In this document: in pieces, positions 31,995 to 38,245 of the stretch
How the letters are laid out: the number at the start of each line of letters is the position of its first letter
Position numbering within the stretch: the stretch's first letter is position 1
Assembly (NCBI GenBank): GCA_028099475.1
Contig: JAOHHF010000007.1
Span: 1 to 38,245, forward strand
Source of the DNA: Candidatus Pelagibacter sp.
Lineage (GTDB): Bacteria; Pseudomonadota; Alphaproteobacteria; Pelagibacterales; Pelagibacteraceae
Reading direction: 5' to 3'
Length of the DNA stretch: 38,245 bases
Program-made: the position numbers and the translations under genes
Notes under the pieces: generated by a model
Databases searched by the model: none
Told to the model about the DNA's origin: nothing
The model's input: only the letters and a program-made list of their open reading frames with translations

Positions 31995-32227
31995 ATAAAG
32001 ATTTTGTAAAAGATCTTTCTTCAAAACTTTATGAATGGACCGGAGAAAGATGGATCATTACTTTTAGTAAATCTAAAGGTGAGATGTCAATTAAAGAAAA
32101 AAAAAAAAATAAAAAAAATGAATTAATGAATGAAGTTAAGAGTTTAGAAATTTATAGGAAAGTAATAGAAAAATTCCCTGATGCAGAGCTCGTAGATGTT
32201 AAGTTGAATAAAAAAAAAGAGGACTAA
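31940..32227 (+). CDS. dnaX: dnaX C-terminal segment in the -1 frame (tau-like extension)
   Basis: After the -1 shift the frame has no stop from 31940 to TAA at 32225-32227. It reads FERNRVEISFNDNLDKDF, then DLSSKLYEWTGERWIITFSK and ends in EKFPDAELVDVKLNKKKED. LxEWTGxRW and FPxAELxDV are the usual C-terminal motifs of alphaproteobacterial DnaX, so the -1 frame is clearly coding, in spite of a 13-A run at 32097-32109. The preceding -1-frame stop is at 31937-31939, so the crossover must lie between 31940 and 31991. The TAA is followed by ybaB after one base, as expected for an intact operon. Either a recoded tau form or a true frameshift mutation. Confidence 0.8.
   Translation, partial: TRKKFERNRVEISFNDNLDKDFVKDLSSKLYEWTGERWIITFSKSKGEMSIKEKKKNKKNELMNEVKSLEIYRKVIEKFPDAELVDVKLNKKKED
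31946..31952 (+). other. Candidate -1 frameshift site A_AAA_AAT
   Basis: In the dnaX zero frame the codons are GAA AAA AAT at 31944-31952. The heptamer A AAA AAT allows both tRNAs to slip back one base onto AAA AAA, after which the reading continues TTT GAA AGA. The run of seven A (31945-31951) is also long enough for polymerase slippage. A weak stem AGAG/CTCT follows 20 or so bases downstream; I see no strong stimulatory structure. Confidence 0.45.
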
Positions 32228-32228
32228 A

Positions 32229-32546
32229 ATGACTGATTTTACTAAAATTTTAGATAAGGCTAAGGAGCTAGAAGCTAAAATGAAAGAAAGCCAAGAAAAA
32301 ATTAAGGAAATCAAAGCTGAAGGAGTTTCGGGCTCTAATTCAGTTAAAATTACTCTTGATGGGGAAGGTGAGATGCAAAAAATTGAATTATCTGATGAAA
32401 TTATTAAGGAAGATAAAACAATAATTGAGGATTTAATAGTTGCTGCTCATAATAGTGCAAAATCTCAATTGAAAACAAAAACCACTGAAGAGATTTCGAA
32501 AGCCACTGGAGGTTTTGGAATTCCTGGTTTCAAATGGCCATTATAA
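32229..32546 (+). CDS. ybaB: Nucleoid-associated protein, YbaB/EbfC family
   Basis: A 105-residue dimeric DNA-binding protein: N-terminal coiled helix (AKELEAKMKESQEKIKEIKA), a beta-sheet with VKITLDGEGEMQKIELSDEI, and the C-terminal helix ending in the family mark GGFGIPGFKWPL. Its gene lies between dnaX and recR as in most bacteria and is one base behind the -1-frame dnaX stop. Function is poorly defined; in several species it shapes the nucleoid and affects transcription. Confidence 0.93.
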   Translation: MTDFTKILDKAKELEAKMKESQEKIKEIKAEGVSGSNSVKITLDGEGEMQKIELSDEIIKEDKTIIEDLIVAAHNSAKSQLKTKTTEEISKATGGFGIPGFKWPL

Positions 32547-32549
32547 CTA

Positions 32550-33161
32550 ATGCAGAATATTAGCGAGATTGAGGAATTAATTAAATTGATTTCAAAGCTT
32601 CCAGGTCTAGGACCGAAGTCAGCTAAAAGAATAGTTCTTAAACTTATTAATAATCGAGATGAATTAGTAAAACCTATGGCTAACACATTAGCTCAAGTTT
32701 ATAAAAATGTAACAAGGTGCAATTCATGTGGTTCATTAAAATCTAATTTAAATGGGTGTGTTAATTGTGAAAGTTTAAAAGAAAAATATACAAAAATTTG
32801 TGTTGTTGAGGACATTGCTGATCAGTGGTCAATTGAAAACTCAAATATTTTTCAAGGATATTTTCATATTTTAGGAGGCACTATTTCTTCTGTAGGTCAA
32901 AGAAAAGAAGATCTTTTAATTAATTCTTTGGTTGAAAGGGTTAATAGAGACAACATAGAAGAAGTTATACTTGCAACAAGTGCAACTGTTGAAGGACAAA
33001 CTACAGCTTATTATATTCAAGACAGCTTAAAAAATACTAAAGCTAAAGTTACCAAATTAGCACAAGGGTTACCTGTAGGTGGTGAGATCGAAAGTTTAGA
33101 TGATGGAACACTATTTTCAGCTTTTAAAAATAGATCTAATCTAAATTCTAATTCAGATTAA
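32550..33161 (+). CDS. recR: Recombination protein RecR
   Basis: RecR with RecO and RecF loads RecA on gapped DNA. The 203-residue protein has the helix-hairpin-helix LPGLGPKSAKRIVLKL, a four-cysteine zinc finger (CNSCG and CVNCE), the Toprim domain with ICVVEDIADQWSIE and FHILGGTISSVG, and a C-terminal Walker-like region. Standard length. It is the last gene of the SRP RNA-dnaX-ybaB operon and converges on glcB, overlapping it by 14 bases. Confidence 0.94.
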   Translation: MQNISEIEELIKLISKLPGLGPKSAKRIVLKLINNRDELVKPMANTLAQVYKNVTRCNSCGSLKSNLNGCVNCESLKEKYTKICVVEDIADQWSIENSNIFQGYFHILGGTISSVGQRKEDLLINSLVERVNRDNIEEVILATSATVEGQTTAYYIQDSLKNTKAKVTKLAQGLPVGGEIESLDDGTLFSAFKNRSNLNSNSD

Positions 33162-35310
33162 GTTTCTTTTTCAATCTGTTTTGGTGTAATAGTGGCTCAG
33201 TATAGCCAGAGGGTTGCTCTCTACCTTTGAAAATTAAATCACACGCAGTTTTAAAAGCTAATGATCGATCAAAGTCATCACTCATTTGGACATATTTTGG
33301 ATCACCTTTGTTTTGATTATCTACAATTTTTGCCATTTCTTTCATTATTTCTATAACTTGAATTTTAGTAGTAATTCCATGATGTACCCAATTAGCTATA
33401 TGTTGTGATGAGATTCTAAGTGTTGCCCTATCTTCCATCAGCCCAATATTATTAATATCTGGAACTTTAGAACACCCTACCCCTTGATCGATCCATCTAA
33501 CTACATAACCTAGTAATGTTTGTGCTGAGTTAGATATTTCATTATTAATGTCTTCCACTGACCAATTTGGTCTGTTTGCAACAGGAACTGTTAAAAGATC
33601 ATCTAGTTTTGCCTTTTCTCTTTTTGCAATATTTTTTTGTTCATCAAAGATATTTATTTCGTGATAGTGTAATGAATGCAAAGCAGCAGCAGTTGGGGAC
33701 GGAACCCAAGCGCAATTAGCTCCTGCTTTTAAATGTCCTGTCTTTTGTTCCATCATGTCTTTCATTTTGTCTGGCATTGCCCACATTCCTTTTCCAATTT
33801 GAGCCTTTCCAGATAAACCACATTTTAATCCAACATCAACATTGTTATTTTCATATGCTAAAATCCATTTAGAAGATTTCATGTCTCCTTTCTTAATCAT
33901 TGGTCCAGCTTCCATTGAAGTATGCATTTCATCCCCCGTTCTGTCTAAAAACCCTGTATTAATAAAGAAAACTCTATTTTTTAAAGTTCTAATACACTCT
34001 TTTAAATTAGATGATGTTCTTCTCTCTTCATCCATAATTCCAATTTTACAAGTATATTTTTTTAAACCCAGCACCTCTTCAACTTTAGAAAAAATTAAAT
34101 CTGTAAATTCAGTTTCATCTGGTCCATGCATTTTTGGTTTTACTATGTAGATTGATCCTGTCCTTGAATTAGTTTTATTTTTTAAATCGTGAATTCCTGC
34201 AGCAACAGTAATAAATGCATCCATGATACCTTCAGGCACTTCATTACCATTGCTTAAAATTATCGAAGGATTTGTCATTAAATGACCTACGTTTCTGACT
34301 AATAATAAACTTCTTCCATGTAATTTGAGTCCTTTACCATCTTTAGAAATATAACTTCTGTTTGGATTTAATTTTCTTTCAAATAGTTTTCCATCTTTTT
34401 CAAATTGTGTTTTGAGATTTCCTTTCATTAAACCAAGCCAGTTTCTGTAACAAATAACTTTATCCTCAGCATCAACTGCAGCAACACTGTCCTCGTTATC
34501 ACAAATTGTTGATACAGCAGCTTCTAAAATTATATCACTAATTCCTGCATGATCTTGTTGAGCGCTAAAAGCTCTTGGATCTCTTAAAATTTCAATATGT
34601 AAATTATTATTTTTTAATATTATTGCTGAAGGGTTATCGGCTTCTCCCCTATGACCAATAAACTTTTGTTCTTCAGCTAGATTAAATATATCGGCACCTT
34701 TAAGAGTTTTAAGTTTGCCTTCTTTAACAGCTATACTCGTAATTTTGTGCCAACTAAGATTTTTAATTGGAAAATGTTTATCTAAAAAATCTCTCGAATA
34801 TTTTATAACCATTTCTCCTCTTAAAGGATCATACCTTTCAGATACACTATCTTCAGACTGCTCTATGACATCAGTTCCATAAAGACTATCATATAAACTC
34901 ATCCATCTTGCATTTGCTGCGTTAAGAGCATAACGCGCATTCATAATTGGTACGACTAGTTGTGGACCTGCTATTTTTGTTATTTCGTCATCTACGTTTT
35001 CTGTTTCTATTGAAAAATCTGTTCCTTCATCTTTTAAATATCCAATTTCAAATAAAAACTTTTTATATTTATCTAGTTTTATTTCATTACCTTTGTTTTT
35101 AATATGCCATTCATCAATTTTTTTTTGTAAGGTTTCTCTATAGTTAATTAATTCTCTATTTTTAGGTTCAAGTTCGTTTAAAGTTTTTTCAAAACCTAAC
35201 CAAAATTTATCAGATGAAATACCTGTATCTATTAATAGCTCTTCATTAACAAAATTTGATAAACTTTCTGAAACTTTGAGAGTATGAATATTTATATATT
35301 TATCTGGCAT
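33148..35310 (-). CDS. glcB: Malate synthase G
   Basis: Malate synthase condenses glyoxylate and acetyl-CoA to malate. This 720-residue protein is the long G isoform. The N-terminus (MPDKYINIHTLKVSESLSNF), HRGEADNPSAIILKNNNLHI, the active-site region with GSIYIVKPKMHGPDE (Mg/glyoxylate Arg and Glu context), MDEERRTSSNL and the C-terminal catalytic GCSKVPDINNIGLMEDRATL (with the catalytic Asp) plus SSQHIANWVHHGI are all present. It is preceded by a tandem glycine riboswitch and so probably turns on when glycine (a source of glyoxylate) is in excess. The SD-like GGGGTGAT lies 9 bases before the ATG at 35310. Confidence 0.96.
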   Translation of the reverse strand: MPDKYINIHTLKVSESLSNFVNEELLIDTGISSDKFWLGFEKTLNELEPKNRELINYRETLQKKIDEWHIKNKGNEIKLDKYKKFLFEIGYLKDEGTDFSIETENVDDEITKIAGPQLVVPIMNARYALNAANARWMSLYDSLYGTDVIEQSEDSVSERYDPLRGEMVIKYSRDFLDKHFPIKNLSWHKITSIAVKEGKLKTLKGADIFNLAEEQKFIGHRGEADNPSAIILKNNNLHIEILRDPRAFSAQQDHAGISDIILEAAVSTICDNEDSVAAVDAEDKVICYRNWLGLMKGNLKTQFEKDGKLFERKLNPNRSYISKDGKGLKLHGRSLLLVRNVGHLMTNPSIILSNGNEVPEGIMDAFITVAAGIHDLKNKTNSRTGSIYIVKPKMHGPDETEFTDLIFSKVEEVLGLKKYTCKIGIMDEERRTSSNLKECIRTLKNRVFFINTGFLDRTGDEMHTSMEAGPMIKKGDMKSSKWILAYENNNVDVGLKCGLSGKAQIGKGMWAMPDKMKDMMEQKTGHLKAGANCAWVPSPTAAALHSLHYHEINIFDEQKNIAKREKAKLDDLLTVPVANRPNWSVEDINNEISNSAQTLLGYVVRWIDQGVGCSKVPDINNIGLMEDRATLRISSQHIANWVHHGITTKIQVIEIMKEMAKIVDNQNKGDPKYVQMSDDFDRSLAFKTACDLIFKGREQPSGYTEPLLHQNRLKKKLNLN

Positions 35311-35319
35311 ATCACTTTT

Positions 35320-35327
35320 ATCACCCC
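35320..35327 (-). promoter_or_regulatory. Ribosome binding site of glcB, likely riboswitch-controlled
   Basis: On the minus strand GGGGTGAT occupies 35327-35320, nine bases before the ATG at 35310, and matches the anti-SD of 16S rRNA well. It begins next to the 3' strand of the second aptamer's P1 (CAGA), and its GGGGTG is exactly complementary to CACCCC within the first aptamer (plus-strand GGGGTG at 35424-35429). Confidence 0.5.
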
Positions 35328-35334
35328 ATCTGTA

Positions 35335-35470
35335 TTTTTGCCTGAGAGTTTTGCTCCTTCGGCGGAAATTAATCTCTTTCCAGAGTGTTATGCGTTGATC
35401 GGTCCTTTTGCCTGAGAGTTTCCGGGGTGGTTGCTCCTTCGGCGCTAAAATACTGATAGTCTCTCCCGAT
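35335..35470 (-). promoter_or_regulatory. Tandem glycine riboswitch upstream of glcB
   Basis: On the minus strand two copies of the glycine aptamer core are seen. The first has GGGAGAG, GCGCCGAAGGAGCAA and AAACTCTCAGGCAAAAGGACC, closed by ATCGG/CCGAT as P1. The second has CTCTGGAAAGAGA, CGCCGAAGGAGCAAAACTCTCAGG (in parts) and is closed by TCTG/CAGA; its P3 arm is very short. The two are joined by a linker of about 12 bases. A glycine riboswitch on malate synthase is known from SAR11 (glycine-activated). Two cores in the leader with about 25 bases to the start codon agree with control at the level of translation. Confidence 0.92.
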
Positions 35471-35476
35471 TTAAAA

Positions 35477-35504
35477 TTTGTACAGTTTAAATATTTGAAG
35501 TCAA
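35477..35504 (-). promoter_or_regulatory. Predicted promoter of glcB
   Basis: On the minus strand TTGACT (35499-35504), a 16-base spacer and TACAAA (35477-35482). The start would be near 35470, just at the 5' strand of riboswitch P1. Confidence 0.45.
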
Positions 35505-35530
35505 TTAATATTGCTGAAAATTATTTAAAA

Positions 35531-35557
35531 TTAACATTTTATTGCCTTTTTTATAAT
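35531..35557 (+). promoter_or_regulatory. Possible promoter of accA
   Basis: TTAACA (35531-35536), a 15-base spacer and a perfect TATAAT (35552-35557), about 25 bases before the accA ATG at 35582. The short spacer lowers confidence. A second candidate -10, TATTAT, lies at 35568-35573. Confidence 0.35.
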
Positions 35558-35581
35558 TTAAGTTTCTATTATAAATATTTC

Positions 35582-36679
35582 ATGAAAAATTATCTTAACT
35601 TTGAAACAGATATAAAAAACTTAGAGAGTGAGATAGAAAAACTAAAAGACCCTTATAATCAAGAAGGTCTCTCAGAGGTAGATACTCAAAAAATATCTAG
35701 TACACAAGCCGAGCTTGATGAAAAATTAAAAGATATCTATTCTAACCTTGACCCTTGGCAAACCACTATGGTTGCTCGTCATGAGGACAGACCAAAATCA
35801 AAGTTTTTTATCGATAATTTGTTTGATGATTTTATTCCTTTATCAGGAGATAGGTTTTATGGTGAGGATAAATCAGTTATAACAGGATTTGCAAAATTTA
35901 ACGGCATCTCAGTACTAATAATTGGCCAAGAAAAGGGTGAAAATTTAGAGAGTAGAATTGAAAGAAATTTTGGAATGATGAGGCCAGAAGGATATCGTAA
36001 AACAATTCGATTAATGAATTTGGCTAATAAATTTAATATTCCAATAATATCGTTTATTGATACACCAGGAGCATATCCAGGAGTTGGAGCTGAGGAGAGA
36101 GGCCAAGCAGAAGCTATTGCTAAATCAATAGAGTGTTGCATGGAACTAAGTGTGCCAACTTTAGCAATTATTATTGGAGAAGGAGGTTCTGGAGGCGCAA
36201 TAGCATTAGCATCATCCAATAAAGTTATTATGTTGGAAAATGCAATTTATTCAGTAATTTCTCCAGAAGGGTGCGCAACTATTTTGTGGAGAGATCCTAA
36301 AAAAATGCTTGATGCCGCAAAAGCCATGAAGCTTTCGGCAAAAGATTTATTAGAATTAAAAGTTATTGATGAGATAATCCCTGAGCCACTAGGTGGAGCT
36401 CATAGAGATAAAGATCAAATGTTAGAAAATCTGAGGAATTCGATATCAAAAAATTTAAACTACTTTAAAGATTTATCGTTCGAAGAAATTATGAATGAAA
36501 GAAAAAATAAGTTTTTAAAAATCGGAAGAAATCAAGGGTTTATTAGCAACTCTGAAGATTTAAGCACTCTAACAATTAAGAATAATTATTTTGATAAAAT
36601 TTTAAAATCAAAAAAAGTTTTAATTGGCTCAACAATTGTAGGTTTAGTTTTATTGCTTGTTGCTTTTAGTTTATTCTAA
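35582..36679 (+). CDS. accA: Acetyl-CoA carboxylase carboxyltransferase subunit alpha, with C-terminal membrane helix
   Basis: AccA pairs with AccD (13269-14198) to transfer carboxyl from biotin to acetyl-CoA. From the ATG at 35582 (MKNYLNFETDIKNLESEIEK) the protein is 365 residues, nearly 50 more than the usual 317-320. The core is normal: MVARHEDRPKSKFFIDNLFD, GDRFYGEDKSVITG, MMRPEGYRKTIRLM, FIDTPGAYPGVGAEERGQAE, IIGEGGSGGAIALASSN, YSVISPEGCATILWRD. The extra tail ends in a 20-residue hydrophobic helix (about 346-365, IGSTIVGLVLLLVAFSLF) preceded by KILKSKK, which looks like a tail anchor. A longer frame to 35408 covers the riboswitch and is rejected. The gene converges with secA, three bases apart. 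Confidence 0.93.
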   Translation: MKNYLNFETDIKNLESEIEKLKDPYNQEGLSEVDTQKISSTQAELDEKLKDIYSNLDPWQTTMVARHEDRPKSKFFIDNLFDDFIPLSGDRFYGEDKSVITGFAKFNGISVLIIGQEKGENLESRIERNFGMMRPEGYRKTIRLMNLANKFNIPIISFIDTPGAYPGVGAEERGQAEAIAKSIECCMELSVPTLAIIIGEGGSGGAIALASSNKVIMLENAIYSVISPEGCATILWRDPKKMLDAAKAMKLSAKDLLELKVIDEIIPEPLGGAHRDKDQMLENLRNSISKNLNYFKDLSFEEIMNERKNKFLKIGRNQGFISNSEDLSTLTIKNNYFDKILKSKKVLIGSTIVGLVLLLVAFSLF

Positions 36680-36682
36680 ATT

Positions 36683-38245
36683 TTATAAAGCACCACAACA
36701 ATGCTTAAATTTTCTTCCAGAACCACATGAACAGGGTTCATTTCTGCCAATTTTTTTCCCACTTTTAATTTGATCCACCATTGATTTTTTGCTTTCTTCT
36801 TTTTGCTCAGTAACAACTTTTAAATTCATGAGGATAGTTACAAAATCTAATTTTAATTTATTAAGTAAATTAGAAAATAAATCAAACGCCTCTTTTTTGT
36901 ATTCGACCAAAGGATCTCGCTGGCCATATGATCTAAGTCCAATTACTTGCCTTAATTGTTCCAGATATTGGATATGAGATTTCCAATTAAGATCTATTGA
37001 TTGTAAAAAAATTCTTTTTTCAATTTCTTTTGCGTGCTCTTCACCTAAAAGTTTAATTCTCTCTTCCCTAGACTCTGAAAATTTATTAATAATTTTTTCT
37101 TTTATTTCACTATCTTTTGAGGAAATTAATACTTTTAATTCTGACTCGTCAAAACTTTTACCGACAATCTGTCTCAGACGATTACTAAACTCATTACTTT
37201 TAGGATTTGATAAATTTTGGATTTTTAATTTGATGATATCTTCAATTATTTCCTTCGAAAATTCATTTGAATATTCAAATATGCTTTGACTATTCATTGC
37301 ATTTTTCCTTTGAGAAAATACAACATGTCTTTGATCATTTAAAACATTATCAAATTTTATTAAAGTTTTTCTAATATCAAAGTTTCTTGCCTCAACTTTT
37401 TGTTGTGCTCTTTCCAGAGCTTTATTGATCCATGGGTGATCAATACTCTCTCCATCTTTAAGTCCCAATTTTTCTAACATTTTATTCATAGACTCTGAGC
37501 CAAAAATTCTCATCAAATCATCTTCAAGACTTACATAAAATATAGAGCAACCTTCATCACCTTGTCGACCAGCTCGTCCTCTTGCTTGATTATCTACTCT
37601 TCTAGATTCCATTCTTTCAGTTCCAATAACGAATAAACCTCCTAAAGATTTGATTTTATCTTTATTAATTTTAAGCTGATCCTCAGTTACCGAGCCTTTC
37701 TTTCCACCGAGTTGAATATCAACACCTCTTCCAGAAATACTTGTAGTGATAATTACTGATTTTTCTTTACCAGCATTAGCAATTATTTCTGCTTCATTTT
37801 CATGATTTTTAGCGTTCAAAACAACATGATTAATATTCTTATTTTTCAACAAAGTTGAATAAATTTCTGATTTATTAATACTAGATGTAAAAATCAAAAT
37901 TGGCTGACCTGTTTCATGACGATCAATAATTTTTTCTATGATTGCATTATTTTTTTCGTTTTCTGTTCTAAAAATTTGATCATTATAATCTTTTCTTATC
38001 ATTTCATTATTGGTTGGAATAATTACAACAGCTAAATTGTAAATTTCAAAAAATTCTTCAGATTCAGTTGCGGCTGTACCAGTACACCCAGATATTTTTT
38101 GATAAAGCTTAAAATAATTTTGGTATGTAATGGATGCTAAAGTTTGGTTCTCCGCCTGAACATCAATTTTCTCTTTTGCCTCTAAAGCTTGATGCAACCC
38201 ATCACCAAACCTTCTACCTTCTAGTATTCTTCCAGTTAATTCATC
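36683..38245 (-). CDS. secA: Preprotein translocase ATPase SecA, 3' part
   Basis: The minus-strand frame is open to the right edge of the window, so the N-terminal part is missing; about 520 residues remain. They start at DELTGRILEGRRFGDGLHQA (helicase core), then KISGCTGTAATESEEF, ITTSISGRGVDIQLGG, GTERMESRRVDNQARGRAGRQGD, the helical scaffold with KFDNVLNDQRHVVFSQR and IQYLEQLRQVIGLRSYGQRDPL, and finally the zinc-binding SEC-C tail GRNEPCSCGSGRKFKHCCG. SecA drives export through SecYEG. The stop is three bases from that of accA. The CTG-rich start reported by simple frame search at 38197 is an internal TTG. Confidence 0.96.
   Translation of the reverse strand, partial: DELTGRILEGRRFGDGLHQALEAKEKIDVQAENQTLASITYQNYFKLYQKISGCTGTAATESEEFFEIYNLAVVIIPTNNEMIRKDYNDQIFRTENEKNNAIIEKIIDRHETGQPILIFTSSINKSEIYSTLLKNKNINHVVLNAKNHENEAEIIANAGKEKSVIITTSISGRGVDIQLGGKKGSVTEDQLKINKDKIKSLGGLFVIGTERMESRRVDNQARGRAGRQGDEGCSIFYVSLEDDLMRIFGSESMNKMLEKLGLKDGESIDHPWINKALERAQQKVEARNFDIRKTLIKFDNVLNDQRHVVFSQRKNAMNSQSIFEYSNEFSKEIIEDIIKLKIQNLSNPKSNEFSNRLRQIVGKSFDESELKVLISSKDSEIKEKIINKFSESREERIKLLGEEHAKEIEKRIFLQSIDLNWKSHIQYLEQLRQVIGLRSYGQRDPLVEYKKEAFDLFSNLLNKLKLDFVTILMNLKVVTEQKEESKKSMVDQIKSGKKIGRNEPCSCGSGRKFKHCCGAL

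Noticed and set aside
32097..32119. Runs of 13 and 8 A in dnaX as a second frameshift
   Set aside because: The -1 frame continues through both runs to a normal DnaX C-terminus, so no second shift is needed.
35408..35581. Longer accA frame starting at 35408
   Set aside because: It is antisense to the glycine riboswitch and the promoter region; AccA homology begins at 35582.

Overview
The window looks like chromosomal DNA of a free-living, AT-rich, streamlined alphaproteobacterium, most likely Pelagibacterales (SAR11). The sequence evidence is the very low GC, spacers of a few bases, widespread TAATG/ATGA start-stop overlaps, and alphaproteobacterial marker genes and gene orders: GcrA, the murA-DUF2948-hisD-infA block, the cytochrome c / kdsB / pheA block, a tRNA-His without an encoded G-1 and with A73, and a tandem glycine riboswitch in front of malate synthase, an arrangement reported for SAR11. 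I see no phage, insertion sequence, integrase, CRISPR array or toxin-antitoxin pair.

Layout. 1-4510: end of a VTT-type membrane protein, a tRNA-Thr on the minus strand, then a tight plus-strand operon (two small lysine-rich proteins, dcd, murA, DUF2948, hisD, infA) ending in tRNA-Phe. 4593-8223: cold-shock protein with terminator, a candidate small RNA, then tRNA-His directly followed by hisS, hisZ and hisG. 8206-11666: a small membrane ORF and a DNA-processing group (rmuC, a PD-(D/E)XK nuclease, exonuclease I). 11733-24454: thioredoxin converging on a 14-gene minus-strand run (rnd, kdsD, lptC, lptB, aroA, cmk, rpsA, ihfB, pyrF, trpF, trpB, trpA, accD, folC) with no gap above 14 bases. 24481-30440: NDUFA9-like protein, gcrA, argD-argF, a membrane-anchored cytochrome c, kdsB-pheA. 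30484-33161: SRP RNA, dnaX, ybaB, recR. 33148-38245: glcB with its riboswitch, accA, and the 3' part of secA.

How the genes work together. Most are housekeeping: histidine (hisD, hisG, hisZ), tryptophan (trpFBA), aromatic (aroA, pheA) and arginine (argD, argF) synthesis; nucleotide supply (dcd, pyrF, cmk); peptidoglycan and LPS (murA, kdsB, kdsD, lptB, lptC); the carboxyltransferase pair accA/accD; translation and export (infA, rpsA, SRP RNA, secA); replication and repair (dnaX, recR, ybaB, rmuC, sbcB).

I found no obvious new multi-gene defence or mobile system. The most unusual signals are inside familiar genes: dnaX is interrupted and continues in the -1 frame just after an A7 slip site; TrpB lacks several conserved active-site residues; cytidylate kinase lacks the P-loop lysine; AccA carries a C-terminal hydrophobic helix; AccD has an altered zinc ribbon; two tRNAs have altered D/T-loop contacts; and the SRP RNA has a UAAC tetraloop. 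A promoter-plus-terminator unit at 4883-4980 may be an undescribed small RNA.
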